Below are positions 32,812 through 42,967 of a stretch of 64,000 nt of DNA, in pieces. Under the pieces are notes generated by a model. That model ran no database searches. It was not told the origin of the DNA and worked only from the letters and a program-made list of their open reading frames with translations. The stretch's first letter is position 1, and the number at the start of each line of letters is the position of its first letter. Origin of the DNA: Rheum nobile. Its lineage: Eukaryota > Streptophyta > Magnoliopsida > Caryophyllales > Polygonaceae. The position numbers and the translations under genes were made by a program. The stretch lies in NCBI GenBank assembly GCA_027886185.1, contig WOAB01000233.1:643291-707290 (forward strand), read 5' to 3'.

Positions 32812-33668
32812 TCCGCGGTCGCGGATTTCATTCCGCGGTCGCGGATTTCATTCCACGGTCGCGAAAATCTCTCGACCTGATGCTCATCTGTTGGCCTTTT
32901 TCCGCGGTCGCGGAAATTATTCCGCGGTCGCGGAATTTCTTCGGAAAAATCACCGCCTTCTGGGACTGGTCCGCAGTCGTGGATTTCCTGGTGTGGTCGC
33001 GGAATGTCTTCTGTGGCGTCTTTTTCTACTGTAGCTCCGTTTCCAGCCATATTATCTTTCTCATGATCACCCTCCTCTGGCAAGGGTGTGCTTCCCAACT
33101 GTATACCACTCCTTAGTGTCATCGCACATACATTTTCTCTTGGGTTCTCTACCATAGGACATGGTATTTGCCTGGACTCCCTGGCCTCCAATTTACTCAA
33201 CAATTGAGCGACTTGTCCAAACTGATTCTCCAAGTGCTGAACATTAGAATTCGTCTCGTGTTGCTGTTGGACCACTGTTTCAATTTTTGCCCCCATCGAG
33301 GTCACATTGCTAGTCATAGTCGCTATGCTCTGCATGATAGTTTTGAGTATGTCATTACCAGGCATAGGAGGGTTTTGATGATTTCCGTATCTCGGATTAT
33401 TGTGATCCCTCCACCCTGAGTTGTAGGCGTTTGAGTACGGTTCATATCTCGACCTCTGCGGTCCAAAACCTCTTGTAGCGTTTACTACAGCTGCATGTTC
33501 AGTAAGTCTTGGGCACTCGTCACTGGGGTGCAGCGGATCATGACAGATTCTGCAGGGCTTAACTGGCCTTGCTGCACTTGAAGTTGGGTGATAGCCCCTC
33601 TCTAGAGTAAATGTGTAGGAGTATGGGTCATATCGCGGCTCCTGCCGGACTTGGGGAAATCTCTCCAT
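32682..33668 (-). pseudogene. gag: B gag tail with zinc knuckle
   Basis: The ATG at 33668 opens MERFPQVRQEPRYDPYSY. A CCHC knuckle, CRICHDPLHPSDEC, lies at about residues 41-54. A Gly/Asn/Pro-rich stretch, a coiled segment and MVENPRENVCAMTLRSGIQL (gag-protease linker) follow. The region after about residue 210 is peppered with palindrome-encoded IPRPRNNFRDRG-like words. The capsid domain normally in front of the knuckle is absent. Its end runs out of frame with the protease-like segment. Confidence 0.7.
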
Positions 33669-33787
33669 CTCTGAATCAAGATCAAAAAAGAAAAAGAAAC
33701 AAAATCAATAGCACGGGTGTGGACCATAAGATAGGTCCACACAAAAGTTGACACACAAACAAACACCAAGAAAAATTAAAACTTGTC

Positions 33788-33805
33788 TCCCCGGCAACGG
33801 CGCCA
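33788..33805 (-). other. Internal (second) PBS of B, tRNA-Asp
   Basis: The minus strand reads TGGCGCCGTTGCCGGGGA, identical to the A1 and A2 PBS. It is followed by AGACAAG, as expected for normal internal sequence. A second, longer tRNA complement lies 40 bases upstream at 33846-33920. Confidence 0.9.
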
Positions 33806-33845
33806 ATTTGATAGATGCTATGCTCTGCATGATAGTGTTGAGTAT

Positions 33846-33920
33846 GTCGTTGTAGTATAGTGGTAAGTATTCCCGCCTGTCACGCGGGTGACCCGGGTTC
33901 GATCCCCGGCAACGGCGCCA
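33846..33920 (+). tRNA. Complete tRNA-Asp(GTC) sequence with encoded CCA, at the LTR/PBS junction of B
   Basis: The sequence folds as tRNA-Asp. The acceptor stem is GTCGTTG/CAACGGC, the D-arm region carries an A box (TAGTATAGTGG), the anticodon arm CCCGC-CTGTCAC-GCGGG has anticodon GTC, and the T arm CCGGG-TTCGATC-CCCGG carries the B box GGTTCGATCCC. G73 is followed by CCA (33918-33920). Nuclear tRNA genes do not encode CCA, and the next bases are the LTR end. I therefore read it as a reverse-transcribed primer tRNA rather than an ordinary gene. Its promoter boxes are intact, so transcription is still possible. Confidence 0.9.
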
Positions 33921-33923
33921 ATT

Positions 33924-35258
33924 TGATAGACGTTGTCGAGGCGCCTAAACAAAATAATCCTAAACAAGTAGCAAAGGCAAGCAAGGGTCGAATCCCACAG
34001 GGAGGAAGTAATCTTTCAGAGTGCAAAGTCGTATGTCAAAGGTAACAAAGAGGGGAATTGGTTGATTGTTGTGAAACAAGTAAACAAAGCAAAGTAAACA
34101 AAACAAAAGGTTGAAATCAATTGGGGAAAACACTTAGCCAAACAAATATCCATCATTCATATGATTGATTGGTCCTAGGTTATCTCTATTCCTTCCTTTG
34201 ATTATTCCTGTCCCTATTCTGAATTAATTACCAGTCCTACCAGTTCAGGCAACTCTAACTATTAAACAATCCCTACCTTCAAGATTTAATTCAATAGCGG
34301 CAAGAAGCATAGGAATTAACCAAGATACATGCAACACCACGACCCGCAGTATTTAACATATAATCAAATCTCTTTCATAATAAACTAGTCATACCAGTCC
34401 TAGAATATCATGGATGCTACAACGGATAAGGAATCTCAACCCGAAATATCCAAACCCTATCAATAGACAATTACTAATATCAACTAGTTGGCCAAACCAG
34501 TCAAATCAATAAGAATATGCTCAAGAGAAAAGATATAATCCAAAGGAATAGGAAATAGAGTTATAACCTCACAATCATGAATCAAATGAAGGCTTTAATT
34601 GTCGGACTAAGCAAAGGGTACTTAGTTCTTCATAGTTCAAAGGAAAACAATGCTGAATGGAAAAACTCAATTGTAACGTGATAGGGAAACTAGGTTAAAT
34701 AACCTAACCCTAAAACTAAAGTGAAAAAGATAACGAAACAAATCCTAAAAGGAAATAAAATACTAAAATACTAAATACTAAAAGAAAATAAAGTCGGAAA
34801 AGTAAAAGAATAAAGAACTTCAGAAAATCCCGCGTGGCTTCGCTCCGTGTCATTCCGCGATCGAGGAAGGAATTCCGCTGTCGCGGAAATTGCATTGTTG
34901 CTCTCGACCTGCTTCGCTGGGGGATTTTCCACGGTCGCGGCGCTTTTTCCGTGGTCGCGGAAAATTGTTGTTCTAGCTCCATCTTCTCGAATTAGCCGCG
35001 ATCTCTTTCCTTCGTCGCCCGCAGTCGCGGCATCTTCTTTCTTTTCCTTGTGTGGCTCTTTCTTCTACTCTTCCTTTGTCTTCTCAAGTGGTCTACTCCT
35101 CGTCTCTTGGATGTCTTCGTTTAAGCTCCTCCAAACCACCATATCCACACTTCTTCTACCCAACTCCATATTCCACAGTTGTGCTCTAAATCCATACAAA
35201 TGGCACCCTAAACATCGGTAACAACTCCTAAATAAGCACTACAAAGTAGAGCTGATCA
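33924..35258 (-). repeat. B 5' LTR (1335 bp)
   Basis: Similar to 29531-30858 with scattered differences. The GC palindromes here (34855-35030) are more degraded than in the other LTR, for example CCGCGATCGAGG and CCACGGTCGCGG. Confidence 0.95.
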
Positions 35259-36283
35259 GGCGTGCTCAACGGAAGTAAGGCAAAAGGCGCGGGCACCGAG
35301 GCTGGCGCGGGAACGGGCACCAGGGCCAGAGCGGGTGTGGGCACCGAGGCCGTAGCGGGTGTGGGCACCGGGGTAGACGGGGGCGCGAGCACTGGGGCCG
35401 ATTTGGGTGCGGTCACCGATGTCGATGGGGGTGCGGGCACCAGGGCTGATGTGGGCACCGAGACCGGAGTTGGAGTGGCCACCGGGGCCATAGCGGGTGT
35501 GGGCACTGAGGCCGGAGCGGGTGCGGGCACCGGGGCAGACGGGGGCACGAGCAGCGGGGTCGATTGGGGTGCGGGCACCGGTGTCGATAGGGGCACGAGC
35601 ACTGGGGCTGATGTGGGCACCGAGACCGGAGCTAGAGTGGCCACCGGGGCAAGAGCGGGTGTGGGCACCGAGGCCGGAGCGGGTGCGGGCACCGGGGCAG
35701 ATAGGGGCACAAGCACCAGGGCCGATTGGGGTGTGGGCACCAGTTTTGATGGGGGTGCGGGCACTGGGGCTGATGTGGGCACCGAGACCGGAGCTGGAGT
35801 GGGCACGGTAGGCGTCGGGGCTGCAGGCGCACGCTCCACCAATGGGCTCTTCATATCGGCAAAGCGAGCTTCGGAGGCCTCGCGATGGCGCTCAACTTCG
35901 GTGCGGAGTTGCTCATTGTAGCGCTTGAGGTCGGAGAGATCCCTCTCGGGGGCATGACGTTGAGCCATCACATAGAGAAGGTGGGCCAACGTGACAATGG
36001 GAGCTTCACCAAGCCAATATTGCAATTCTTGGAGCCGGGCCCACCATTGTCAAGCATCGCCGGTGAAGTAAAGGGTGGCAATGCACACGCGCTCCAACTC
36101 ATCATAAGAGGAATCTCCAAGCACAAGTGTCGTGTTCCGAGCCCACACCAAAAATTCATACTCGTCATCGTGGCTAGCGGAGGTGTTGAGGCGCAACCCC
36201 TTGCCATGGCTCGCGGGCCAGCTAGGGAGATGATGGTACGATTGAGACCGAGTCGGGGCATGCCGGTATCCTATATAAGACAT
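35259..36283 (-). pseudogene. gag: F gag with Pro/Ala/Val repeat tail, interrupted by a stop and by B
   Basis: The minus-strand frame from 36283 contains LPSWPASHGKGLRLNTSASH and FLVWARNTTLVLGDSSYDEL, clearly related to the C gag. A TGA follows TGDA, then QWWARLQELQYWLGEAPIVT and LAHLLYVMAQRHA complete the gag domain. A short charged coil (LKRYNEQLRTEVERHREASE) precedes a PAPVSVPTSAPVPAPP-type repeat of about 54 residues per unit, present about three times (35810-35270). B inserted at its end. The stop is probably Trp or Arg in relatives. Confidence 0.75.
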
Positions 36284-36831
36284 GACTCTATGATGGCTAG
36301 ACTAGGCTTGTGTGGGAAATGGGCAATTTGGATGTACAAAGAGAAGGGATTGCCATTTTGGGGGTTGACAAGGTCTTGTAGAAGAGATCAGAAGAATTTT
36401 GTGGTTTTGCCACTTTTGTTCTACCTTGGGAACCCACAAGAGAAGACTCCAAACACTCTACACAAAGCTAGTCAACCAAAAGGGACAAGTTTTGCAAGAC
36501 TCCCAAAATGGCCAAACAAGGCAAAGTGGGAAGGAAATGTGTTATTTGACTTTGCTTCTTTGGGAGGAAGAGTCACATGTGTTGCTTTAGCAAAGAGATG
36601 CTTCTTCAACCTTTGGAGGAGGTGAGGACGACCTGGTGGTTATGGTGGGAAGGTGGGCGGCGGTAGGGTGGCAGGCGGCGGAGGCGCGGTGGTGGTGACA
36701 AGGTGGTCGGAGGTAATTTTTTTGGTATTTTGGGCTGAAATTTTGTGGAGATGAAGGAAATGGCAAGGGGAATTGGAAAATGAGTGAAATAAGGAAAAAT
36801 AAGAGAAGAAATTGCACTTAACTTAGCCGTT
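36284..36831 (-). other. F 5' leader, no gene
   Basis: It lies between the PBS and the gag. It contains a GGTGG/CCACC-rich block near 36615-36712 similar to 16820-16910 in C. Frames on both strands have no family resemblance. Confidence 0.5.
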
Positions 36832-36845
36832 GGTTCTTGATACCA
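36832..36845 (-). other. PBS-like site of F
   Basis: The minus strand reads TGGTATCAAGAACC two bases after the LTR end; its first eight bases match the iMet PBS, as in C. Confidence 0.6.
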
Positions 36846-36847
36846 AT

Positions 36848-38587
36848 TGATGTGAATCTGTTGGATCGTTAGAGTTACGTCTGTGGGAACAAAAGCTTTG
36901 TTCCCACAGAAGGCACAGCGGATTTAAATAGCAAGAAAGATAACAGAACGAACTCACGATATATAGTGGAAACCCTGATTAGCAAAACTAGCTTCTCAAG
37001 GAAAAACCACTACCTTCAAGCTTCCGCTTGAGAGGATTTTGAACTGCGTACTTGTCTTATTAGTTTCTTGCTTGATTACACTTGTATCCTGGACTTCGAC
37101 CTCTAAACAACCAGCTAGACTCGAAACCTCTTCTACAACGATGAATCAAACTCAACTCTCAAAGACTCACACGCACCTCACTCTCTTTCTCTTCTTTTCT
37201 CCTTTTTTTCGTTCAAAGTCGTTCTTTTCCGTGAAGTCGTACCTAAGAAATGAATCCTCACTTTACTTAAATACAACTCAGCAGAAACCCTAATTGACAC
37301 ACATTAGGAAATACTATAATCGGATTACAAAGATGTGATTTTGTTTGGAAGATAAGATATCACAACCGATTATATTAATTAAGGAAGGAGTTCCCTAATT
37401 AATCCAACCGATTGGATATTATTCTTCTCTCTCCAATCGCCTTATCTTAGGAAAGATTCCTAGGATAACACGATCGGGTCTTTTCTCTCTTTCCATATCT
37501 TCGCGCAATCTGGCTTGATCCTTGGAGCCGAAGTCTTCATCTTCTACCGCGTGGCTTCTTGATTTATTTCCTTAATTCTGCACGCTGTATGACTTCTTTC
37601 CTTTTGCAGCCTCGATCTTGGTCTGTCACTTCAGTTCCTGGAGAGGTAACAAAGCACTTGCTAAGTCTTTGTTCCCTCTGAGATCCTCTGCTGCAACGCT
37701 CCCTGGGAAAACTCTTCTTGTCCCTGAAACACTTGGTACACATATTAGTTGAGTGGTTGTAACCATCAAAACCTAAGGAATTCAACAGAATCAAACCTCC
37801 AAGAGGAGGCCTTTCTTCACGGATTTGCTCGATCGTGGCTAAGAAAGCTTGGTCTTCTTCTCTTGGGCAGCAAAGGAGTCTTCAATGGTGTTCTTGAGGA
37901 GATCTTGAAGTGACTTGATGGCGGAAGCAAGGGTGAAGTCTTCGAAGCTCCCTTGGAAGGAGAATGGCCAAGGGAACCTCAAAGGAGATTCATTGGCAAG
38001 CGTTTGTTTTGTTTGCAAGAACAAGATTGTTGTTTGGTGTTTGAATGATTTTGTGTGAAAGAAGGAGGAGAGAAAGAATAGATTTGGAGTTGGAAGATAT
38101 AGTGGAAGTCTTGGGGAGGTATTCCTTAAACCCAAGATGGATAATCCACTCTATTAATCTTCAACTGAGGTTACAATGAAGCAAGTAAGGCATATAAATA
38201 ATAGAGTGCTAGGGTTTCGGCCACATGGCCTTGTTAAGCTAATGGGCCTCTTGGGCTAGAAGTCCATAAATATATGGCTTCACACACCCAAAAAGGTAAT
38301 GCTAAAAATAAAAGACATCATACTAAAAATAGAAGGATAAGAGCCGAAGCTCGGATAGGCAAGACATTGGGCGTGCCAAGGAGGGCGTTGATGTCTTGAG
38401 TTCCATGGCATGTCATGGCGTCGAGGACTTCAATATCTTGACGTCGAGGAGGTGAGTGGCGCCCGACCAAGTGTTGGCATTGGTGAGTGCCCGACGCTAA
38501 GGTTGCGAGGGTCCGGCCAAGGCATCTTCAAGCCATCATCGTTGATGGAAGTCAAGGGATGTTGGCATCCATCACCGGGACCCATCA
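36848..38587 (-). repeat. F 5' LTR, split by a solo copia LTR
   Basis: The LTR start TGATGTGAATC (36848-36858) is separated from the remainder (37793-38587) by the solo LTR and its duplicated GAATC. Together they give 806 bp, the same as the left LTR. Confidence 0.9.
36859..37787 (-). mobile_element. Solo LTR of the G (Sirevirus-like) family, 929 bp
   Basis: On the plus strand TGTTGGATCG...GAATTCAACA, the reverse complement of the G LTR ends. A perfect TSD GAATC flanks it (36854-36858, 37788-37792). The GGGAACAAA/TTTGTTCCC inverted repeat near 36885-36905 is conserved with G. Confidence 0.95.
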
Positions 38588-38860
38588 ATTTCAGTCATGG
38601 AGTTCCTGTAATGCATTCTGGATCTCTTCCTCATGAAGACAACGTAGGTAATATCAGTGGTGGACCACTTGAGCAACATGTCATCTTTGAGGACAAAAGT
38701 GGATGCCTTGGCACGAATTCGTTGTGCCTCATTCTTATCGAGTGGCAGTTTTCCATGCTTATACCAATTATAGAATGGAGTGATCCAGGAGTCATATTCG
38801 TTGGAGACTATCTGGATTGAAGATGCCTTGGCCGGACTCATCAATGAGCATAAGCTGGAA
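38588..38860 (-). pseudogene. E: linker between RNase H and integrase
   Basis: The minus-strand frame reads SSIQIVSNEYDSWITPFYNW, KHGKLPLDKNEAQRIRAKAS and FVLKDDMLLKWSTTDITYVV, typical of the Tat-lineage RNase H-integrase linker. It ends at ELHD where F inserted and resumes at 28463. The sequence upstream of about 38860 no longer follows in frame. Confidence 0.8.
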
Positions 38861-39164
38861 ACGAGTCATGACCTCCTCAACCGGAATAACGCTCATATCC
38901 CCTTACGTCTTTAAATAAGCACGAATCTCACCAGCAACCAACTGGTTCCGTTGCATTAGTAATGGTAATACCCATTAAAAATTTTATATGACAAAAAATA
39001 ATAAACATGTATTGAATTAAACGAATCAAATATACCGCAAGAGTGTCCACTGAAGGTGTGGGATGGACGGGGCCCGTGGGACGATCTTGTTTGAGGGATC
39101 TGAGATCCACCAACGCATGAGAGTAGTCGTCCAACCAATCCAGATAGTCATCCGAGTTTATCAG
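38861..39164. other. Unassigned segment between E and truncated A2
   Basis: About 300 bases. The part near 38870-38920 could be decayed E linker (IPVEEVMT-like words on the minus strand). From about 38940 a 68-codon minus-strand frame has SDDYLDWLDDYSHALVDLRS, which I do not recognise. It replaces both the missing end of the A2 LTR and part of the E linker, so a deletion or an unknown insertion lies here. Confidence 0.3.
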
Positions 39165-40066
39165 CGACCCGCTTATGTAAATCGTGTGTACTACTAGATA
39201 TGCAACCCGAACCCGGAATCACAAGTCCTAGCTATTAGGAAGATATCAATAAACCTAGGTGATCAGTCTAGATAAATCAACATAAACCAATAAACATTCA
39301 AGCACAAGAGAATTAATCCAACTAGATAGGAAATCGAACAAGAGTAGAAAACTCACAACCAATTAATTGTTGGCTTCAAACTGTCAAGTGCAACAATGGA
39401 GGTTTAGTTCTCCATAGGGTTTGTGAGAGCAAACTATGAAAGGTGACAACTAGGTTTAAAGAATATATTCCTCTAAAAGAGTCTTAAACTTAACTTAAAT
39501 ACTAAGGAAATAATTCAGAAATAAAGAAAAGAAATAAACAAACTTGGAAACAAAGTCTCGGAAATAAAATAAAACGGGAAATAAAAACTCGGAAATATCT
39601 TCAGTGCGTCGCCACCACTGGGTGCGGTGACACCCACCGCAGGGTGCGGTGGTCTTCCAGAATCTAGATCCTCGCTTCTGTTGTGCTCGCCGTGGGTGCG
39701 GCCATCTCACCGCGGGGTGCGGTGGCGATGACTTCTCAGCTTCTGTGACACTTCCGTAAAAACACCATAACTTTTGATTCCTAACTCGGATTGCGCTCAT
39801 ATTTGGAGGACTTGTAGTAGACTTCAAGATCTAACTCCTAGAATTGGAATCACTCCATTTGGACATCTGAGTAAATAGAACGAACCATTTGAATTCAGCC
39901 CACTGTTCTTCTACTCTTCAATGCACTTCAAACCTCTGTAAATCTCATGATTTCTTCACTTCTAGTCTCTAACTCTCAACTCCACAATTGTGCTTTAAAT
40001 CCATCCAAATGGCACCTCAAAACTGGTAACAACCCCTAGAAATACACTATAAAATAGTGCCGATCA
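39165..40066 (-). repeat. A2 3' LTR, truncated (about 900 of 1396 bp)
   Basis: It matches 43457-44363 almost base for base, beginning within ACCCGCTTATG and ending GCCGATCA. About 490 bp at the other end are missing. Four GC-rich palindrome copies are present (39612-39722). Confidence 0.9.
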
Positions 40067-41286
40067 AATTCCCCATGCTTAATCCTTACTCGTCCTCGAG
40101 TAAGCTAAAGTCAACCTACTCCTTCAATCAATCCCCAAGGTTTCAGGAAGCATAGAAAAATCAACCCCTCTAAGAATCACACCTAACAATAAACTCCAGG
40201 TACCAACACAATAAGCACAGCACAACACAACATACAATAATACAACACCACACACCAAAGCTAAAAGGAAAGCAGAGTACTTCCCCCAAGCTTATCCCGA
40301 ACACCATAGAGTGAATAAAATCTAATCCTAATCTCCCATCTATCTTCTTATGCCTCCCAGAGTGACCTATCCGAATCCTCCTTATATCACCTCTTCTTAT
40401 GTCGCCACGCCAGGTAAAATGATGATTCCTAAAAATCACTCTTCTTCTTTTCACTCATTTTGCCAAGGCGCCCTTTCGGGTTTTCACCAAGCCACTCATT
40501 TCATTTTTCTATAGATGGGCTCACATATGCTCACATCACTCTTGACCAATTATTACCCCAGCCTAATGTTGGTCCAAGCCACCTGCTTCTTACCTAAGTC
40601 GCCCTTTCGGGTTTTCAACTTATCCCAAGATTTCAATTTTTTCCTTTTTTCAAATTTTTGGCTCTTTTCATTTTTTTCTTCTTCTCAATGACTTAGCAAG
40701 TATAGAACCCTCCCTCATGCTTAAACATTGCATTGTCCTCAATGTAATGAAAGACAAAAGAATAGAAGCACAGGGAAGAGCAACAAATAACTCACAGACG
40801 CCGCTGAGTTGGCTTGGAGACGTACGTTGTTGCTGGCGGTCTTCACTATATGCACGGGTCTTTGGTGTTGTGTGGGTGTCTTCAATTCATCTCTACCATG
40901 CAACCAAATAATCCACTGTGGTGAGTAGTGGTCATCAAGGAAATCAGGATTGCACGGCCTTCAACGAACACAAAAAATGGGCCCAAATGTCATCATGGTG
41001 TGGGCCCTGGTGTTCCTCCTCTCCAGTTGTCGATTGTAGGGCCATCATCGTTGCCAAATAATGTGTGGGGCGAATGTCTCCTCCTTGACAACATGATGCG
41101 CACCTTCTCCATGGGGAACTCCAGACAGCTGGCCTTCGGTAAAACTCTTTTTCGTTGCTTTTTCAAATTTTTTTTTTTTTTGGAAACAAGAGAAAATGAA
41201 GGGGTGCCCACCGCGGGGTGCGGTGGGCTGCTCACCGCGGGTGCAGTGAGCTCTCCAGAACCTCCATTGAACCTTTTCTTTCATAC
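40067..41286 (-). other. A2 3' internal non-coding region with two PPT-like modules
   Basis: The PPT (GCATGGGGAATT on the minus strand) abuts the LTR. A second GAGGACAATG...GCATGAGGGAGGG module is at 40708-40740. Two GCCCTTTCGGGTTTTC copies lie near 40470 and 40602. No ORF is shared with B across this region. Confidence 0.6.
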
Positions 41287-41376
41287 CTGTGTGTTAGTGC
41301 ACAGGCGAAACGAAACAAAAACAAACTACCTAGCTATGAAACCACAAAGATAAGAGAAAGAAAGAAAAAACAATAC
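41287..41376 (-). other. Candidate intron in A2 (90 nt)
   Basis: Donor CCCGAG|GTATTG, branch-like CACTAAC and acceptor ACACAG| ending at 41287, the same layout as in A1 and B. The hairpin GGGAGACAACCC lies just before the donor. Confidence 0.5.
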
Positions 41377-41438
41377 CTCGGGTTGTCTCCCGGACAGCGC
41401 CTTAGTTATTGTCATGGCTTGACTTGGTATTCTCCCAC

Positions 41439-42830
41439 TTAACTTGGGTTGCTCAAAGCAATTGAACTCTTGGGGTCTATATCAGGGGGATGCCTCTTTG
41501 TATACTCCTTGTTGAGCTTTTCCCCCATGCTTGTGCACTTCATGATGGTTGGGCCGATGTTCATATCTATGAATGCACTTGCCATCTTCAAAAACGGTCT
41601 ACCCAGCATCTCAGGAGCTGCATGTATGTCCTGCCCCGTATCTAGCATATAAAAATCCGCCACTTGAATCAGGGTCTCCTTCTTGTGCTTCCCCTTTGAT
41701 TTCTTCTTGATCTTGCGCAGCACCCCTAAAAATTATGTGCAGCGAGGGATGATGTTCGCCAGCGTGACCAAGGGAACAGTTTCTGCGCAATCACTGAAGG
41801 TTTCAAATATTTTTTTGTCGTTCTCCACCATTTTGGTGTCCTTCAGAGCCTCAGGGAAGGGTGTAGCGGGGTGCAGCGAGACAAGCGGGAAGGAGTTTAG
41901 ATGCACATACTCATCATAGGCAGCCTCGACAGGGTCGGGGGCTGCCGGGGCATTTTCGAGAGGGGCGGGCGTCGCAGGATCGTTTCCGCAATCACGGCTC
42001 TCCTCCTCTTGGTCGTTGAATTCCTCCAGTCCCAAAAAATATTCTTCCTCATAAAGCACCTTGTGGTCCCAAATATCGTCTGGAAGGCCCAACTCCTTGA
42101 GTGAACCACTGGCGTGGTCAGATTCCACCGCGGGTGCGGTCATGTTCGCAGAGGAATTCTCGAAAAATCCCACAACGCCTCCGCGGGTGCGGTCAGATGA
42201 CCGCGAGTGCGGTGAAGATGCATGACTCTCAGTTTGTTCCGCCGCTGGGTGCGGTGAGAGTGGCGCGGGGTGCGGTCGATCTTCTGGAGTCCCACTGCGG
42301 GTGCGGTCCGCCTGCCGCAGGTGCGGTGAACTCGACAGAGAGTTCTCGCCTTATGTGTCGTCCTCTTCAGCACTAGGAGCGACGTTCAGCTGCTTACCAC
42401 TTCTAAGCGTCACGACACTAATATTTTCTCTCAGGTTAACTACCGTTTGAGACGGTAGAAGTCCCGAAATCTTTGCATCGGTCTTTGTGATAGCTTCAAC
42501 CATTTGTCTCATCTGCTTCTCTAGATTCTTGATGCTTGACTCCCTAGTTTCAACACTAGTGCTGAAATGTTTATCCAGAGCTTGGAGCATATCTTCAGTT
42601 GACATGGAGGAACTAGAATTGGACACTGGTGGGCTATGCTCATAGGCCGGATTGTACTGTCGTGGAGTACCCTGCTGGTAGAACGATTGTGGCTCCGGGT
42701 AGAACTCCTGGTAGTTATGACCATATGGAGGGTATTGTTGGTACCCATAACTCGAATTGGGGTGATCTCTCCACCCTGGAGTGTATGCGTAGGAGTATGG
42801 GTCATATCGCGGCTCTCCCTAGAAATCCAT
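41439..42830 (-). pseudogene. A2 gag tail and protease-like segment
   Basis: The ATG at 42830 is followed after three codons by TAG, where A1 has Trp (MDFWGEP). The rest of the Tyr-rich gag tail is open through STEDMLQALDKHFSTSVETR and VVNLRENISVVTLRSGKQLN to a stop at 42351. A palindrome-rich stretch follows. The next frame (42173-41733) keeps GLPDDIWDHKVLYEEEYFLG and NSFPLVSLHPATPFPEALKD. After another stop it ends with EMLGRPFLKMASAFID and the shared NPS stop at 41439. The protease active site is missing, as in A1 and B. Confidence 0.75.
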
Positions 42831-42945
42831 ATTTGTATCAAAATCAAAAAAGAAAAAAGAAAAATCAGTAGCACGGGTATGGACCGTAAGAGAGGTCCAC
42901 ACCAAAGTTGGTAACAAACAAAAACACAAAAATAGAAATTTTGAC

Positions 42946-42963
42946 TCCCCGGCAACGGCGCCA
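42946..42963 (-). other. Primer binding site, tRNA-Asp (A2)
   Basis: TGGCGCCGTTGCCGGGGA on the minus strand, four bases inside the LTR end, identical to A1. Confidence 0.9.
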
Positions 42964-42967
42964 AATT

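Larger units (their letters stand above)
29531..35258 (-). mobile_element. B: Athila-like non-autonomous element (5728 bp) with a tRNA-Asp scar
   Basis: The LTRs (29531-30858 and 33924-35258) start TGATAGACG and end GCTGATCA on the plus strand. The flanks are GGCGC and GGCGT (one mismatch). On the minus strand: 5' LTR, a complete tRNA-Asp complement, a short gag piece, a second LTR tail and PBS, gag tail with zinc knuckle, protease-like segment, likely intron, about 1.2 kb of conserved non-coding 3' region, PPT and 3' LTR. RT and integrase are absent. It shares its layout with A1 and A2 but has a different LTR. Confidence 0.9.
28464..38587 (-). mobile_element. F: non-autonomous LTR-gag-LTR element related to C, holding B and a solo copia LTR
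   Basis: The LTRs are 28464-29269 (806 bp) and 36848-36858 joined to 37793-38587 (806 bp after removing a solo copia LTR). The PBS-like site is at 36832-36845 and the PPT at 29270-29283, both on the minus strand. The flanks are ATTTT and ATTTC (4 of 5), inside the E integrase linker. The interior encodes only a gag with a Pro-rich repeat tail, cut by B at 35258. Domain order and PBS match C, so both are one superfamily in opposite orientation. Confidence 0.85.

Noticed and set aside
33846..33920. Ordinary functional nuclear tRNA-Asp gene
   Set aside because: It encodes CCA, sits exactly at an LTR/PBS junction of an element primed by tRNA-Asp, and is followed by a gag fragment and a second PBS. 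Reverse-transcribed primer is the simpler reading, though expression cannot be excluded.
35262..35921. Plus-strand Gly/Ala/Thr-rich frame of 219 codons
   Set aside because: It is the antisense of the F Pro/Ala/Val repeat; the minus strand carries the gag domain.
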